From NCBI GenBank assembly GCA_025526915.1, contig JAHLKH010000088.1, forward strand, positions 39,718 to 103,717: a stretch of DNA of 64,000 nucleotides, given 5' to 3'. The notes beneath the pieces were generated by a model. That model had not been told where the DNA came from, made no database searches, and saw only the letters and a list, made by a program, of their open reading frames with translations. This stretch comes from Entophlyctis helioformis (Eukaryota; Chytridiomycota; Chytridiomycetes; Chytridiales; Chytriomycetaceae). The position numbers and the translations under genes were made by a program. This document shows, piece after piece, positions 1-11,477 of this stretch (its first letter is position 1; each line of letters begins with the position of its first letter).

Positions 1-734
1 TGTCCGCCTCAACTACACGCAGCACGATCTCATGTCCATGGAGGGTCGCTCTGCTGGCGGTCTGCTGATGGGAGCCGTGCTCAACCTGCGTCCCGACCTT
101 GTGCACGTTGCCATTGCCGGTGTTCCGTTTGTCGATGTCATCAACACGAGTGAGTGGCTGTGTGCAGCGCGATCGGTTGATGTGGTTGCTGCTGATGCTG
201 CTGCTGCTGTTGATGATGGGCACTCGACTGACATGGCTGTGATCCCGCACAGTGATGGACGCGTCGATTCCCCTGACGACGGGCGAGTACGAGGAGTGGG
301 GCAACCCCAACGACAAGAGCTACTTTGACTACATGCTCTCCTACTCTCCGTACGAGAACGTCCCCAAGGACGCACAGTTCCCCCACCTGCTTGTCAAGGC
401 TGGTCTCAACGACCCCCGTGTTGCCTACTGGGGTGAGTTTGATCACGCTGTCTGCGCTTGATATCTGCATGCTTGGCCATGCTGGCACAGATCCCCCGCT
501 CACTCACACTGTCCATCGCCCACAGAGCCTGCCAAGTGGGTCGCCAAGCTCCGCGATCTCAACGTTGGCCGTGGCAAGACGGACATTCTGTTCGACTGCA
601 AGATGGGAGCGGGCCACTTTGGCGTGTCGGGTCGCTACGCCCGCTTTGGCGAGATTGCCGGCGACTACGCGTTCCTCGTCGACCGCATGCAGACGCAGCA
701 GATCGCCAAGGGTCTCATTGCCGCCAAGTTCTAA
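1..734 (+). CDS. Oligopeptidase B-like S9A serine peptidase, C-terminal part (5' end outside window)
   Basis: Three exons, 1-149, 253-432 and 526-734, join in frame across two GT-AG introns (150-252, 433-525). The product is the C-terminal catalytic part of a prolyl-oligopeptidase-family enzyme, closest in motif content to oligopeptidase B, which cleaves short peptides after basic residues. The nucleophile serine lies in GRSAGGLL (exon 1). The stretch [13 protein letters not shown] (exon 2) is characteristic of oligopeptidase B. The acid is in [10 protein letters not shown], and the histidine is in AGHFG (exon 3). All three catalytic residues are therefore present and only the N-terminal beta-propeller is missing, because the window starts inside the gene. 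The protein ends AAKF at the TAA at 732-734. Assignment to the S9A family is strong; oligopeptidase B rather than prolyl oligopeptidase is based on the motifs. Confidence 0.9.
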
Positions 735-968
735 ACTAGTCTTGTATCACCAGCAGCACCACAATCCCTTTGAAAATGAAGTCAAGTTGACCCATGATCG
801 TAACGCTGGTGCACAGTGCAATGCAGCAGTCGTGAGGGAAAGCTGCGACGGCCCTTCTCGAGGTGACGTCGCTGTCCGTACCACTGCTTGGCTTTATTTC
901 AAAGCTGTGGCGACGACATTTCCCAGGGCAACTTTCTGTTCAATGCATGGCAGTCTGATCGGCACCGA

Positions 969-2222
969 TCAGATGCGAAACACTTGACTGCTGGTTGTCG
1001 ACTCTTGCCCAGGATCCGGCGTTGGCAGTATGGGTGACTCTGAACGCTGCTGTGCGCTGCGAGGCGCCGTGCTAGCCGGCTGTTGTGCAGCACTCGCACC
1101 CGTGACGGACGAGATGATGAATGCAGAGCGACCTGGTCCGCCAATACCCGCGCTGCTCGCGCCGATAGACGGCCCCATGGCCGACACCCGTGCAAAGCCT
1201 GTGCCGCCCACCAGTGCGGGAGCTGTGCTACTCGCCGCATCCTGGACGCGAGACCGCTCCGTCACAATCGCGGCACGCTCGGCACGCACAATGGCTTCCA
1301 TCAGGACCGACAAGATCTGGTCCTCAAGCTCCTGGGCCGATGACCGAGCGGGGCCGATCGCGTTGGCCTGGCCACCCAGCCCTTGCCCGCGGATGCCGAC
1401 CGGCCTGAAGCGCGAAACGACGCCGGGCGGAGGCTCCGACGTGCCATTCATCAACACGGACGCGCCGAGCGAGGTTGATGACGACGACGCATCATTGGCA
1501 GGCGATCGGATGTCTGTGAAGAAACCGCCGCGGGGTGGAGATGCACCTGTTTGTTTGTTGTCGCGCCTGGGTCAGTGACGGTACTTGACAACACGATGCA
1601 TGCCAGCGAGGACAGGGCCCGCACGATGCAGGCATGCGAGGAGCGGGGGGCAGAACCCACCAGAGGCCGAAAGGGTGCGGCCGGCAGGCACGCCGGATAT
1701 GATGGAATCCAGGTTGGCAGCCGACGCGCGCTGCGGCTCGCCGCGACGCTGCTGGAGAAGCCGCTGCTGCTGGAGCACCTGCGATCGAGGCAGCCACGGC
1801 GATTGCAGGCCGTGCAGAATGTCCTCCTCGGTGCGGCGCTGGCCGGCGTACGGCAGGTCGAAGAACTGCTGCTCGCGCAGAGTGAGCGTGGACCAGACAA
1901 GCTCAATGACCGTCTCCTTGGACCGCAGCGACATGCTGTTGAGCATCAAGGTCAGAAAGTGGCTTAGATCCTCTGCCACCAGACCGCGAGCCTGGTTCAG
2001 CAAGCGATGAACAGCGGCTGGATTGGATGTCTGTGCACGGCTGGATCCCTGGGCAGGGGCAGGGGCAGGGCCTTGCCCGTGCAATGCATTGGCTGTGGTG
2101 AACGCAAGACCAACGCCGGTGCGGTAGTGATGGCGATCGCTGTGCTGCTGTTGCTGCTGTTGGTGGCCCTCGTCGTCCGAGTCGTCGTCGCCAATCAGTG
2201 CTTCTGGATAGTGCCTGCCCAT
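969..2222 (-). CDS. Uncharacterised Gln-rich protein
   Basis: Two exons, 2222-1661 and 1513-969, join across a GT-AG intron (1660-1514; donor GTGGGT, acceptor TTCACAG) to give 368 residues. I do not recognise a family. The N-terminus is acidic and Gln-rich (residues ~10-26). Residues ~70-115 form the best candidate for a folded helical segment, containing HRLLNQARGLVAEDLSHFL and an aromatic/acidic run around REQQFFDLPYAG. The C-terminal half is Gly/Ala/Ser/Pro-rich, with one helical island near EDQILSVLMEAIVRAERA. The start at 2222 is the first ATG of the frame. It is divergent from the kinase gene, with 190 bp between the two starts. The splice model keeps frame and codon character, so I think the gene is real; its function is unknown. 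Confidence 0.6.
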
Positions 2223-2285
2223 GATTGATGCGTCGTCGAGCGTGCGATGAAGGCCGGATGGCTGCCGGATGGCGAGATGACTGCC

Positions 2286-2330
2286 AGATGACCAGATGAC
2301 CAGATGACCAGATGACCAGATGACCAGATG
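2286..2330. repeat. 8-bp tandem repeat (agatgacc)n
   Basis: Five to six uninterrupted copies of agatgacc lie in the 190-bp space between the divergent starts of the Gln-rich gene and the kinase, so the repeat sits in what should be their shared promoter/5' UTR region. Confidence 0.85.
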
Positions 2331-2412
2331 GCCTTATGAGGGCCGTTGGGAGATTTCGAATTTCCCACCGCCGAGTTCGTTTGCCGACCGAAAGTGATCA
2401 TTTGGCCAAACG

Positions 2413-5400
2413 ATGGGTGCGCTCTGTTGCAGGGACGAGAAAATCGACCTCAACGCAGAAGGTGCGTGGGCCTGGTTGCCTCGCCGGGACTGGCCGCCTG
2501 GCTGGCTGCCGGCCTATCTGCCTGCCCGCCTGTCTGTCCGCCTGTCTGCCAGCCTGTCATCTGCCGTCTTCCCTCTGCCCGCCCCGCCCCGCTGGCCCTC
2601 GGCCCCGCTGGCCCTGATGCGCACCATCCATCCTGCTGCCTGTGGCCGCCTTCGCTGCCGCCCAATCGCCAGACACAAGCAGGCACAAAGCCGCCGACAG
2701 CTGCGGTCGCCCACGCCGCCACACCACCACCACCAGCAGCAGCTCCAGCAGCAGCAACAGCTCCAGCAGAAGCAGCAACTCGGCAGGCAGAAGCAGCAAC
2801 TCGGCAGGCAGCAGGCGGCCCTGCCACAGTCACAGTGAGCAGCACCCGCCCGCAGCATCCGCACACGAGCCGCTTGTGCCCGCTGCCCGCTGCCCGCTGC
2901 ACGCCACATCAGCCGCCCGGCTGCTGCATGGATGTCTTTGTCAGGCGGCGGCACCCACCAAAATGCAACCCGATGGCAGCTGCAGGCCTTGCCCGCCGTG
3001 GCTGCTGGCCGATGGGCATCCTTGAGCTGGCCACCACGGCCAGCACTGCCACCACGGCCAGCACTACCACCACGACCAGCACTACCACGACCACCACCAG
3101 CAGCAGCAGACATGCCTCCATTCGCGCCGTTGGCGAAGTGATGGCCGGCCCAGCAGCCAGATGGCGCCAGGATGCCGAGCCCGCACCAGCCAATCCTCTC
3201 GCCCCGCACAGCCAAAGCTTGTGCCGCCCCGCCATACCCTGCCATGCCCTGCCCCGCCCCCGCCCCCGCCACGAGCATGGCCCTGTGCCCCCTCTCCTCT
3301 CCTCTTCTCTCCTTCCCTCCAGCGACCCGCCACTGCAAGCAACGCCGTACTGACTTTGTCGCTGCTCTCCGTGCCTGCTCCGTTCCGTCTGTGTGCTGTC
3401 TGGCCCGTCTGCGACCTCGGCCAACGCCACGCACCACGCCGCACTGCGCTTCCATACCTTGCCGTCTTGCCGTCTTGCCGCCTTGCCGCCTTGCCGCCTT
3501 GCCGTCTCCGCTGCCTCGCCCACCAAACCACCGCATCTCGATCCTTCCGCCGCCTCATCACTTGGCTGCCATCCATCGTCATCATCATCCACCTGCTGCC
3601 TCTGCCTGCCTCTGTCCGCCTCTCGGCCTCCAACAACATCCACCACAGTCGAGCTTCAGCACTTTAACCTGTTACGGTCTGTGGGCAAAGGCGCTTTTGG
3701 CAAGGTGAGCCGGTATCTGCATCGGCTGCAAGCACCGCATATGCATCCGCACCATCAGCAGCAAACAGAGCAGCACCAGCTTATCAAGCCCATCCAAGAG
3801 CACCATCAGCAGCAACAGGCAGCAGCAGCCAAGCCATCCAAGCAGCAGCAGCAGCAGCAGATGACGATGTCGGCGATGATGATCAGACGGCACGCAGATT
3901 TGGGGATGACGGCTCAATGCAGGTGGCTAATCCATTGCACATCGGCTGGCCGTGATGCCCACACAGGTTCGGGTAGTGCAGCACAAGGGATCAAAGAAAA
4001 TCTATGCGCTCAAGTACATCAACAAGGCCAAATGTATACAGATGCGAGCCGTCGAGAACATTATCCAGGAGAGGCGTCTGCTGGAGGAGATTGAGAACAA
4101 CTTCATTTGGTAAGGAGGTGCAAGTGTCTGAACACAGCCATCCATCTTGCCACGCTTGCCGCGCCTGCCTGGCGTTTGGAACGCAGCAGCTCATGCAGCC
4201 ACGCGCACCATTGCCCCCAACAGCAACTTGAGATATGCCTTCCAAGACGACGAGAATCTCTTCATGGTCATTGATCTCATGCTCGGCGGCGACTTGCGGT
4301 TTCACCTTGACCGCATGGGCGTCTTTTCTGAGGAGATGATCAGGCTGTACACGGCCGAGATCTCGTGCGGATTGTCATACCTACACAGCAAACGGATTGT
4401 TCATAGAGATCTCAAGCCAGACAATAGTACGCTCCCCGCCTTGCTTCCTTCTCAGAGGCAGTCTCTTCTGTCGATTGCCTCGCTGGCTTAGCCACTCACA
4501 CCGTGCGCTGCTTGTCTTGCCTGTCGTGGCTTATGCAGTCCTACTCTGCGAGGCGGGCCATGCACACTTGACAGACTTCAACATTGCCGTGCGGTTCCGA
4601 GAAGACAGACCGTTGACTGCAGTGGCTGGAAGTATGGCATACATGGGTAAGTGTGTCACTCGTGCACAGCCAGACTTTGACCTGCCATTCACCTGATGCG
4701 CTGTGTGCGCTGACGCATGCCTCGATGGATGGCCGACCAACAGCACCCGAGGTTCTCAACAAAAAGGGCTACTTTGCAAGTGTCGACTGGTGGAGCTTGG
4801 GCGTCATTTTGTACGAGGTCGCTGTCGGAAAGGTAAATCTCGTCAGCGGCGAGTCCTTTCTGCGAGTGCTTTGCCAGCTTGGCAACCACGCCATTCCAAC
4901 TGACACGCGTCTTGCTTGGCAATGCTGGCCCACAGCGTCCTTTTAGAGCAAAGACGAACGAGGGCTTGACACATGCCATCATGCACGAGGACGTCATTTT
5001 TGGACCCGGGTCAGAAAACCTGAATCCGGACCTCATGGACATGATCCAACAGTTCATCACTCGCGACGTCCGGCAAAGGCTGGGAACCAAGGAATCCGGC
5101 GGCGTCGGCAGGTTGCGGGAGCATCCGTTCTTCACAGACGTCGACTGGAACCTGATTGAGAACAAAACATCTCCACCGCCCTTTGTTCCAGACGTCAGTA
5201 GCCATGCCTGCCTTTGCCTGCTTGCCTGCTTGCTTGGCGGGGGGCTCTGCCATGCACGACGCAACTGACACGATGAATGTGCCTTGGGGGGCTAGTCCAA
5301 ACGCGCCAACTTTGATGCCACGCACGAGCTCGAGGAGCTGTTGCTGGAAGACAACCCGCTCAAGGCCAAGCCCCGCAAGAAGAAGAAGGAGCATGTCGAG

Positions 5401-5652
5401 ACGGGCGAGCCCGAGACAGCACTGGCCAAGGAGATGCGCATCATGGAGGAGAAGTTTACGGTCTACGACTTTAGCAAGATCAACCGGACAGATCCGACCA
5501 AGGAGCCGTCCAGCAATCCGGCAGACACGCGGGACCTGTACGAGGGCAAAGAGCACATCATGCAGGTCGTGGACAAGACACCCGGAGAAGGGTCACAGCA
5601 ACCACAACAGCAGCAGCAACTACAACAGCAATCGCCCTATGGCCGTGGATGA
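2413..5652 (+). CDS. YANK/STK32-type AGC serine/threonine protein kinase
   Basis: Eight exons: 2413-2461, 3649-3704, 3967-4109, 4224-4426, 4539-4646, 4744-4832, 4936-5193 and 5296-5652. All joins keep frame and give 420 residues. The kinase domain spans residues ~20-290: Gly loop GKGAFGKV, catalytic Lys in YALKYINK, HRDLKPDN catalytic loop, DFN in place of DFG (as in the STK32/YANK family), APE motif, and DWWSLGVILYE. The C-terminal tail has the family pattern, with FVPD followed by NFDATHELEELLLEDNPLK and a basic run. The N-terminus MGALCC offers Gly2 for myristoylation and adjacent Cys for palmitoylation, as in animal STK32 proteins, so membrane attachment is likely (inference). Exon 1 was chosen because it supplies this N-terminus and the right phase; it requires an unusually long 1,187-nt first intron. 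Substrates are not known. Confidence 0.88.
2462..3648 (+). other. Long first intron of the YANK kinase gene
   Basis: This 1,187-nt stretch has a good GTGCGT donor and a CACCACAG acceptor. It is C-rich and low in complexity: CAG-rich tracts around 2736-2815, runs of ccaccacgg-type repeats around 3030-3105, and a cttgccgcc/cttgccgtc 9-bp repeat around 3457-3510. Frames that stay open here on both strands translate to homopolymeric or compositionally skewed sequence, and I see no gene in it. Confidence 0.6.
3457..3510. repeat. 9-bp tandem repeat (cttgccgyc)n
   Basis: About five to six tandem copies of cttgccgtc/cttgccgcc lie within the long first intron of the kinase gene. Confidence 0.75.
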
Positions 5653-6119
5653 CGGGTTCATCGCGGCCACACACTCTCTCTCTCTGCCATATTCAGCACG
5701 ATGCGCACTGCCGGCTCCGCACGTGGCCACAGCCGCGCATCCATTGTCACTCGTCTCGTTTACCGTCGCCGCCATCCATCGTCGCCTTTGCCCTCCGCCC
5801 CTGCTCGACTCCGTCTCGATCCGGCAATGCAGACCACCGCACATCCCCCCCTCTCATCGCCACCGTCATCCATCCATCCATCCATCCATCCATCCATCCA
5901 TCCATCCATCCATCCATCCATCCATCCATCCATCCATCCATCCATCCATCCATCCATCCATCCGTTCTCCCTTCCCCTGCCCAATGAACTGTATCCTGGA
6001 GCCTGGCGTTGGCCGTCTGTCTGTCTGTCTGTCTGAAACGATCGGCCACCTTCGCTTCACATTGCACATTGCACATGCCGCCCGCCACGCCGCATTCGCC
6101 GTCGCGGGGAACCCGCAGG
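5653..6119. other. Intergenic region between kinase and glycosyltransferase
   Basis: 467 bp between a stop and the next start on the same strand. It holds a long (CATC)n microsatellite, a CTGT run just upstream of the next gene (about 6016-6035), and no convincing coding exon. Confidence 0.6.
5867..5963. repeat. (CATC)n microsatellite
   Basis: About 24 perfect tandem copies of the tetranucleotide catc, intergenic and upstream of the CAP59-type glycosyltransferase. Its length makes it likely to be polymorphic. Confidence 0.97.
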
Positions 6120-8082
6120 ATGGCCAGCTTTGCCAAGATGTCCGTTGCCGGACTGCTGACTGCGCTGTCTGTGCTCATAGTGTGGGTCGCTGTGACGCAG
6201 CTGCTCCTGCCCGTCGTCGAGCTGTCTGGCAGCACGCCCCGGCAGCATGCATCAGTCGACCACCACGAAGCGCATGCCGCCACGACAAACCCGCCAGCCA
6301 GCTGGGCAGACAGTCTAGCCAAGTCGCATGGATCAGACGCCTCGGCGCTGCGGTCGGGCCTCGACAGTGTCATACGTGCCTTTCAGCAAGAGGCCCAGTT
6401 GTTGCTCGGCGGCAGCAAGCTGCAGCTGGCGACTTGCGACCGCCGCCGTCTGGATCCGTCGCTGATCAAGCATGGCTCATCGGCTCCCAAGAAGACGCCA
6501 CCAGGCGGTCCTCAAGGAACGGCAGACTGGGCATACGAGTACTGGGCACGCCGATACGCCCCTCTGCTCTCAGATCCCAGTGCACCCAGAGACCTTGCGG
6601 GCAACGGCACCTCGAATGGCACCTCGAATGGCACCACAGCCAGAAAGCGGTACTTTATCGCACTCAACTTTCACAACAGCCAAGACGTAAGCAATCCTGC
6701 GGCATGCATGCGTGCATGCATGTCGATCAGGCCATGACTGGGCCGCTCTCTGCCCAAGCACAACTGCTGGAACGCATTCTGACAACCGCTGCACAGGTGC
6801 TGCCATCGCTGCTCAGCGAGTTGCTGCGCTTGGTGGACCATCTCGGTCCCGACCGCGTCTTCGTCTCTGTCTTTGAGAACGGCTCCAAGGACCGCACCAA
6901 GAGCCTGCTGCGCGCCTTTGAAGCGGTGCTCGCGCATTTCAAGGTGCCCAACAACATCAATCTATCAGACGAGGTGTCGGACTACAAGAACAAGAACCGG
7001 ATAGATCTGCTGGCTGGATACCGTAACCGTGCCATTGAGCCCATGTTCAAGCAGTCTGTGCACTACAACTCTATCTTCTTCATCAACGATGGTCAGTTGG
7101 CTGGTCCAGCATGCGTTGCTATGATGATCATCTGCCGACTGACGGACATGGATCGATGTGCACAGTCTTTCACTGTCTGGACGACACACTCGAACTCATC
7201 CACCAGTCCGAGATGCAGCAGTCGGACATCACCTGCGGATTCGACTTTTGGCAGTACAGTTTCAGGTTCTACGACACCTGGGTCGGTAGAACTCTGAGCG
7301 GCAACACTGTGCGCGAGTTTTGGTATCAGGGCTCGTTTGTGTACGATCCAGCTGCCAGAGCGCGCTACGAGCTTGGTCTTCCTGTCCAGGTCTGTCCATG
7401 CGACGATCTGTTCGATAGACCAAGCAATTGTGTTTGCCCATCTGCCAATCCTTGTCCCGCCATGTTGTCTAACCGCTGTTGGCTCCTTGCCCAGGCGTAC
7501 TCGTGCTGGAACGGCATGGCTGTCTTGAACACTGCACCGTTCTACAAACACAATGTCCGCTTCAGACGCAGTGATCCGGCCGCAGGCGAGTGTGCGGCGT
7601 CCGAGTGCCAGCTCATCGCCAAGGACTACTGGGCAGCTGGATACGGCCGTGTGCTCATGGTTCCGCATGTGCGCGTTGTGTACGATCTGTATTTCCACCC
7701 ACAAGTGCGCTCCAAGAAGCTCGAGCTGATGAGCCTGGCCCTCAACGATCTCAAGACAGACGCGAGGTGGGTGGATCCCAAGGGCGATGCGCAGACCAGA
7801 CGCAGCCAAATGGCATCAGCGCGACACCTCACCAAGCTCGGCGGCCTGCCGCTGGACACGCCGCTTATGCAGCGGCTTGGGTCGTTGGGATGGGTGCATG
7901 AGGCGGACTGGGCGGCTGGCCAGATCAGCGAGCGCATCGACTGGATCTATCCTGGGCCAGACCGTGTGGTGTGCTACGGCATGGAGGGCAACGGCAACCC
8001 TGATGCCGACTGGGCACATCCGGTGTATGAGAAGGTTCCCTATGCGACCGTACCTGCTCAGCGTCATCCTCCTGCTTCATAA
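6120..8082 (+). CDS. CAP59-family glycosyltransferase (alpha-1,3-mannosyltransferase CMT1-like), type II membrane protein
   Basis: Four exons, 6120-6686, 6797-7091, 7166-7389 and 7495-8082, give 557 residues in frame. The start at 6120 is directly followed by a short basic segment and one hydrophobic anchor (residues ~9-32, [20 protein letters not shown]), typical of a Golgi type II enzyme. Family signatures follow in order: [47 protein letters not shown] (formed across an exon join), [18 protein letters not shown] and [10 protein letters not shown]. The known family (CAP59/CMT1) transfers mannose or related sugars onto fungal glycans; the specific acceptor here cannot be read from sequence. 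A short [11 protein letters not shown] run near residue 165 gives clustered N-glycosylation sequons. The gene ends only 42 bp before the next start. Confidence 0.85.
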
Positions 8083-8124
8083 AAACACCTCACACTTCGC
8101 CTTCGCCTTATATCGCCAACGTTC

Positions 8125-11100
8125 ATGTATCGGCCAAGGCTGCTGTTGCAGACGCTGCGACTGCCGGCGTCGCTGCAGCAGCAGACACACTGCCCTGCAT
8201 TGCATGCCCAGGCGCTGCTGCGGGCGCTTCAAACTGCAACGGCTGCATGCGGCTCGCAACCTCAACGTCACGATGCACTTGAACCAGCAAGCAGCAGCAG
8301 GAGCAGCAGAAACAGCAGCAGCGGCAAGTCATCGGCCAAGACCAGCAGCGACAGCAGCCACACCGACAACAGACAGCAGCCAAACCCCACAGACGCACTC
8401 GACGGCTTGATGACTGCCGCTGCCACCGATGCCCATGGCAGCCGTCGAGCGAGCAAGCGCCACGATCCGATACCCGATCACGGCAGTCCAGCGAGCGCTG
8501 CCATTCGCCAGCTCCAACACGAGCTGCACGCCAACATGCCAGAGCTCGGCAGTGGCGGACAGGCAAGGCCGCAGTCGTCAGCCTCAGCCGCCACTCGCAG
8601 CCGCTTCAAAGCCATCCAGGCAGCATTCCTGTCTGCAGCAACGACCGCAGCAAACACCTTGACCCAGCGGGATCGAGCATATCTGGCCGACTCGGCGCTG
8701 TGCCGGCTCGTGTCGCTGCTGCAGAACGATCGCTCGTTGCCTGCCTTGGAGCGATGCACCATTGCTCTGACAACGATTACGGCTGTCACGCACGGACTCG
8801 CTCGCCAGCGCACGGTGCCCGACAGCAGCGACCAACCCGTGGGCTCGAAGCTGCGGCGCATGCTGTCGAAACTCATTGGCACATCAACCGCCGGCGATCC
8901 CAAAGCAGCCGTCGCCGTTGCACAGCTGGCGGTCGCAGAGCACGCGGCTCTGGTCGATGGCGAGTGTTGGGCAGATGTCGCTGGACAGATGCTTGGCAAG
9001 ACGCTGCGATCTCGACAGTCTTACGTCGATCACACGGCCTTGGATGCTGCATTGGCGCTGTGCCGGATGCGTGGCTTGAGCACCAGCATCGCCATGCTTC
9101 GCGTCTATCCGCAGCTGATCAAGGCTCTCGCTTCCAAGGGTCGGCTTGCAGATGCTGAGCGTCTTTTTGCAGAAGGACGGCGGATACATAGCAATAGCAT
9201 TAGCAGCAGCAGCGCCACTCCACAGGATTCCAATCACGGCGAGCAGACCGATTGGCCAGGCCGTGTGCCACGCAGTGATTTCGTGCCGCTCATGTTCGCA
9301 GTCATGATCCATGCGCGGGTCGCGGCGAGGCAAGCCAACGAGGCATCCATGCTGTACACCGAGCTGATGCGCGAATACGGATCGAATGCATTCAGTCTGG
9401 CCGTCTACTCGCGTCTCATGAATGCCATTGGCCAGTCTGGACGAACCGAGCGGATGTTTAGCCTTTTCAAGCACATGCAGTCGTTCAACATCATGCCCGA
9501 CCGTATTGTGTACTCGACCTTGCTCACCTACTTTGCGCGTGGCAACCATACGGACGGAATGGCAGCTGTGCTCAAAGACCTGGAGACCGCGTTGGAGGCA
9601 TCTCCGCACGAGGACGGCGGGCAGGACTCGCACTTCGTGATTGACACGCAGTTTGTGAATGTGGTCATCAACGCGTATGCAAAGTTGGGCATGGCTGGCG
9701 ACGCTGAGCGGTGGTTCCAGTTTGCACATAGCCAAAGCCGTGGAGGCAACAACGACGCGACACACATTGCGCCGGATTCTGTCACCTACAACGCCATGAT
9801 TGCCGCATACACCAACGCCGGAATGATGGGCAAGGCTGAAGAGCTGCTCCAGGAGCTGATGCGAATGGCTTTCCAGCAGGGGAGCTTTGCTGCACCAGCG
9901 TCTTCCAAGCGGCTGCCGAGGTTCTCTGACTTGGACAGCGACTCGGCACCAGAGGCACGACCAGCACACCGACACTCAAGCCAGAACACGCCAGCTTTGC
10001 GGCCCGATTCAGCGACATTTGGCCAACTGTTTGCTGGATACAGCCGCACACGCGACTACAAGAGCATCAGGCGGCTGATGGGAACCATGCGGAGCATCGG
10101 CCTCACGCCGCGGAGCGCAGACTACTACTACCTCATTTGCGCTGAAGGCTCGGCAGATGCATCGCGCGTTGCACCGATCCTGGCAGAACTCAAAGCCGCG
10201 CGCGTCGAGCAGACGGAGCAGGTTTGGGAGGGCGTGCTGCGGGCATACGCGAACGCGCCGAATGCACAGCTGGACATGGTCGTCGGAGCATACACCGCAC
10301 TCGCAGATGCTGGATCGGAATCGGTGCCTAGAGCTGTGGGAATCTTGGTCGCGATGCGTGCTGTCCTCAACATTGCGACAAGGGAGTCTGCGGCAGGACC
10401 GACGGGACACGGCCAGGGCTCTGACAACAGCAAGGCAACGGCATTCGCGCATCGTCTGTTTGCAGACTACTCGTCGTGCAATCGAGCGTCGAGCAGCATC
10501 AGCCATATCGCCTCGAGTCTGTTTGTCAGCCTGGGCGACGCGAAAGGGCTGGAAGATCTCGCCGCGTTCATGGCCCGCTGCCAGTTCTTTGGAGACAGCG
10601 AGTACTACAACACTGTGCTAAAGTTCCATGCGGCGCACATGTCGCCTCTGCCGGTTGTTCGCAGGATCCGCTCGGAGATGGATCGTCGCATGGTGGCCCA
10701 CTTTGATGTGGATACACTCGAGGCACTGGTTGGGTACTTTACCAACGCCGCGTTTGCGACAGAGGGTACTGACGGTCAAGTCGACATTGCCGCCATTGAA
10801 GAAGCCCAGCGGCTGTACCACGTCATTCAAGCGACCAGGCTCGAGCCGACCACACGGACATACGAGCTGCTCATCGGCGCGTTTTCACGTGCCGTACAGT
10901 TGTGTTGTGCAGCATCCGAGTCAGCATCGGCATCTAAAGACGCAGCTACGAGCATCCGCGACTGGCTGGCGTCCGTGTCGCGCATCTACAAACACGCTGG
11001 AGCGTACGGTGTCCGACTGGCGCCATCTGCATACCACGACATTGTGTCCTGCTTCAGCGCGGTCGCCAGCCGCGCTCCATCGGCCACAGCAACCAGTTTA

Positions 11101-11379
11101 CCCACCACCGCCGACCACCCCCGCCCCACCGAGTTCATTGCGCAGGTCTTTATGGACATGCAGCGCGACAGCATCGACATCCATCGCGAGACCAGCGATC
11201 TGGTGCTGCTTGCCTTTGCGCAGGGCGGCGACTGGGACCTGACGGACATTACGCGGCGGCAACTGGCGCTCACCCATGCGGACGGCGGTGTGTCCAAGGA
11301 CACGGCCCACCGCATCGCCGCGCTGGCAGAGTCTGCCGGCGAGCAGCGGATTGCATCACATTTCCGCAAACTCTGCTGA
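8125..11379 (+). CDS. Pentatricopeptide-repeat (PPR) protein, probably mitochondrial
   Basis: A single uninterrupted exon encodes 1,084 residues. The N-terminus MYRPRLLLQTLRLPASLQQQ is basic and lacks acidic residues, as expected for a mitochondrial presequence. A Ser/Gln-rich spacer (residues ~50-110) follows. From ~residue 300 there are helical pairs with PPR character: FSLAVYSRLMNAIGQSGR, DRIVYSTLLTYFARGN, TQFVNVVINAYAKLGMAG, DSVTYNAMIAAYTNAGMMG and DSATFGQLFAGYSRTRD. More degenerate repeats follow to the end. PPR proteins bind organellar RNA and act in processing, stability or translation; the target cannot be inferred. The upstream gene ends at 8082, so the 5' UTR must be very short or overlap its 3' UTR; a later ATG is possible. 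Confidence 0.85.
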   Translation: MYRPRLLLQTLRLPASLQQQTHCPALHAQALLRALQTATAACGSQPQRHDALEPASSSRSSRNSSSGKSSAKTSSDSSHTDNRQQPNPTDALDGLMTAAATDAHGSRRASKRHDPIPDHGSPASAAIRQLQHELHANMPELGSGGQARPQSSASAATRSRFKAIQAAFLSAATTAANTLTQRDRAYLADSALCRLVSLLQNDRSLPALERCTIALTTITAVTHGLARQRTVPDSSDQPVGSKLRRMLSKLIGTSTAGDPKAAVAVAQLAVAEHAALVDGECWADVAGQMLGKTLRSRQSYVDHTALDAALALCRMRGLSTSIAMLRVYPQLIKALASKGRLADAERLFAEGRRIHSNSISSSSATPQDSNHGEQTDWPGRVPRSDFVPLMFAVMIHARVAARQANEASMLYTELMREYGSNAFSLAVYSRLMNAIGQSGRTERMFSLFKHMQSFNIMPDRIVYSTLLTYFARGNHTDGMAAVLKDLETALEASPHEDGGQDSHFVIDTQFVNVVINAYAKLGMAGDAERWFQFAHSQSRGGNNDATHIAPDSVTYNAMIAAYTNAGMMGKAEELLQELMRMAFQQGSFAAPASSKRLPRFSDLDSDSAPEARPAHRHSSQNTPALRPDSATFGQLFAGYSRTRDYKSIRRLMGTMRSIGLTPRSADYYYLICAEGSADASRVAPILAELKAARVEQTEQVWEGVLRAYANAPNAQLDMVVGAYTALADAGSESVPRAVGILVAMRAVLNIATRESAAGPTGHGQGSDNSKATAFAHRLFADYSSCNRASSSISHIASSLFVSLGDAKGLEDLAAFMARCQFFGDSEYYNTVLKFHAAHMSPLPVVRRIRSEMDRRMVAHFDVDTLEALVGYFTNAAFATEGTDGQVDIAAIEEAQRLYHVIQATRLEPTTRTYELLIGAFSRAVQLCCAASESASASKDAATSIRDWLASVSRIYKHAGAYGVRLAPSAYHDIVSCFSAVASRAPSATATSLPTTADHPRPTEFIAQVFMDMQRDSIDIHRETSDLVLLAFAQGGDWDLTDITRRQLALTHADGGVSKDTAHRIAALAESAGEQRIASHFRKLC

Positions 11380-11477
11380 CCGTACGCTAGCGCACGTCGT
11401 ATGAATAATACTGTTTCAATCGTTAAAGAATGCGTCATGTAAATAGCTCACAAGTACAAAAAGGTGTCGGTCGCAGA

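Noticed and set aside
5867..5963. Protein-coding reading of the CATC repeat (open in several frames on both strands)
   Set aside because: A tetranucleotide repeat without stops is open in any frame; there is no flanking coding evidence.
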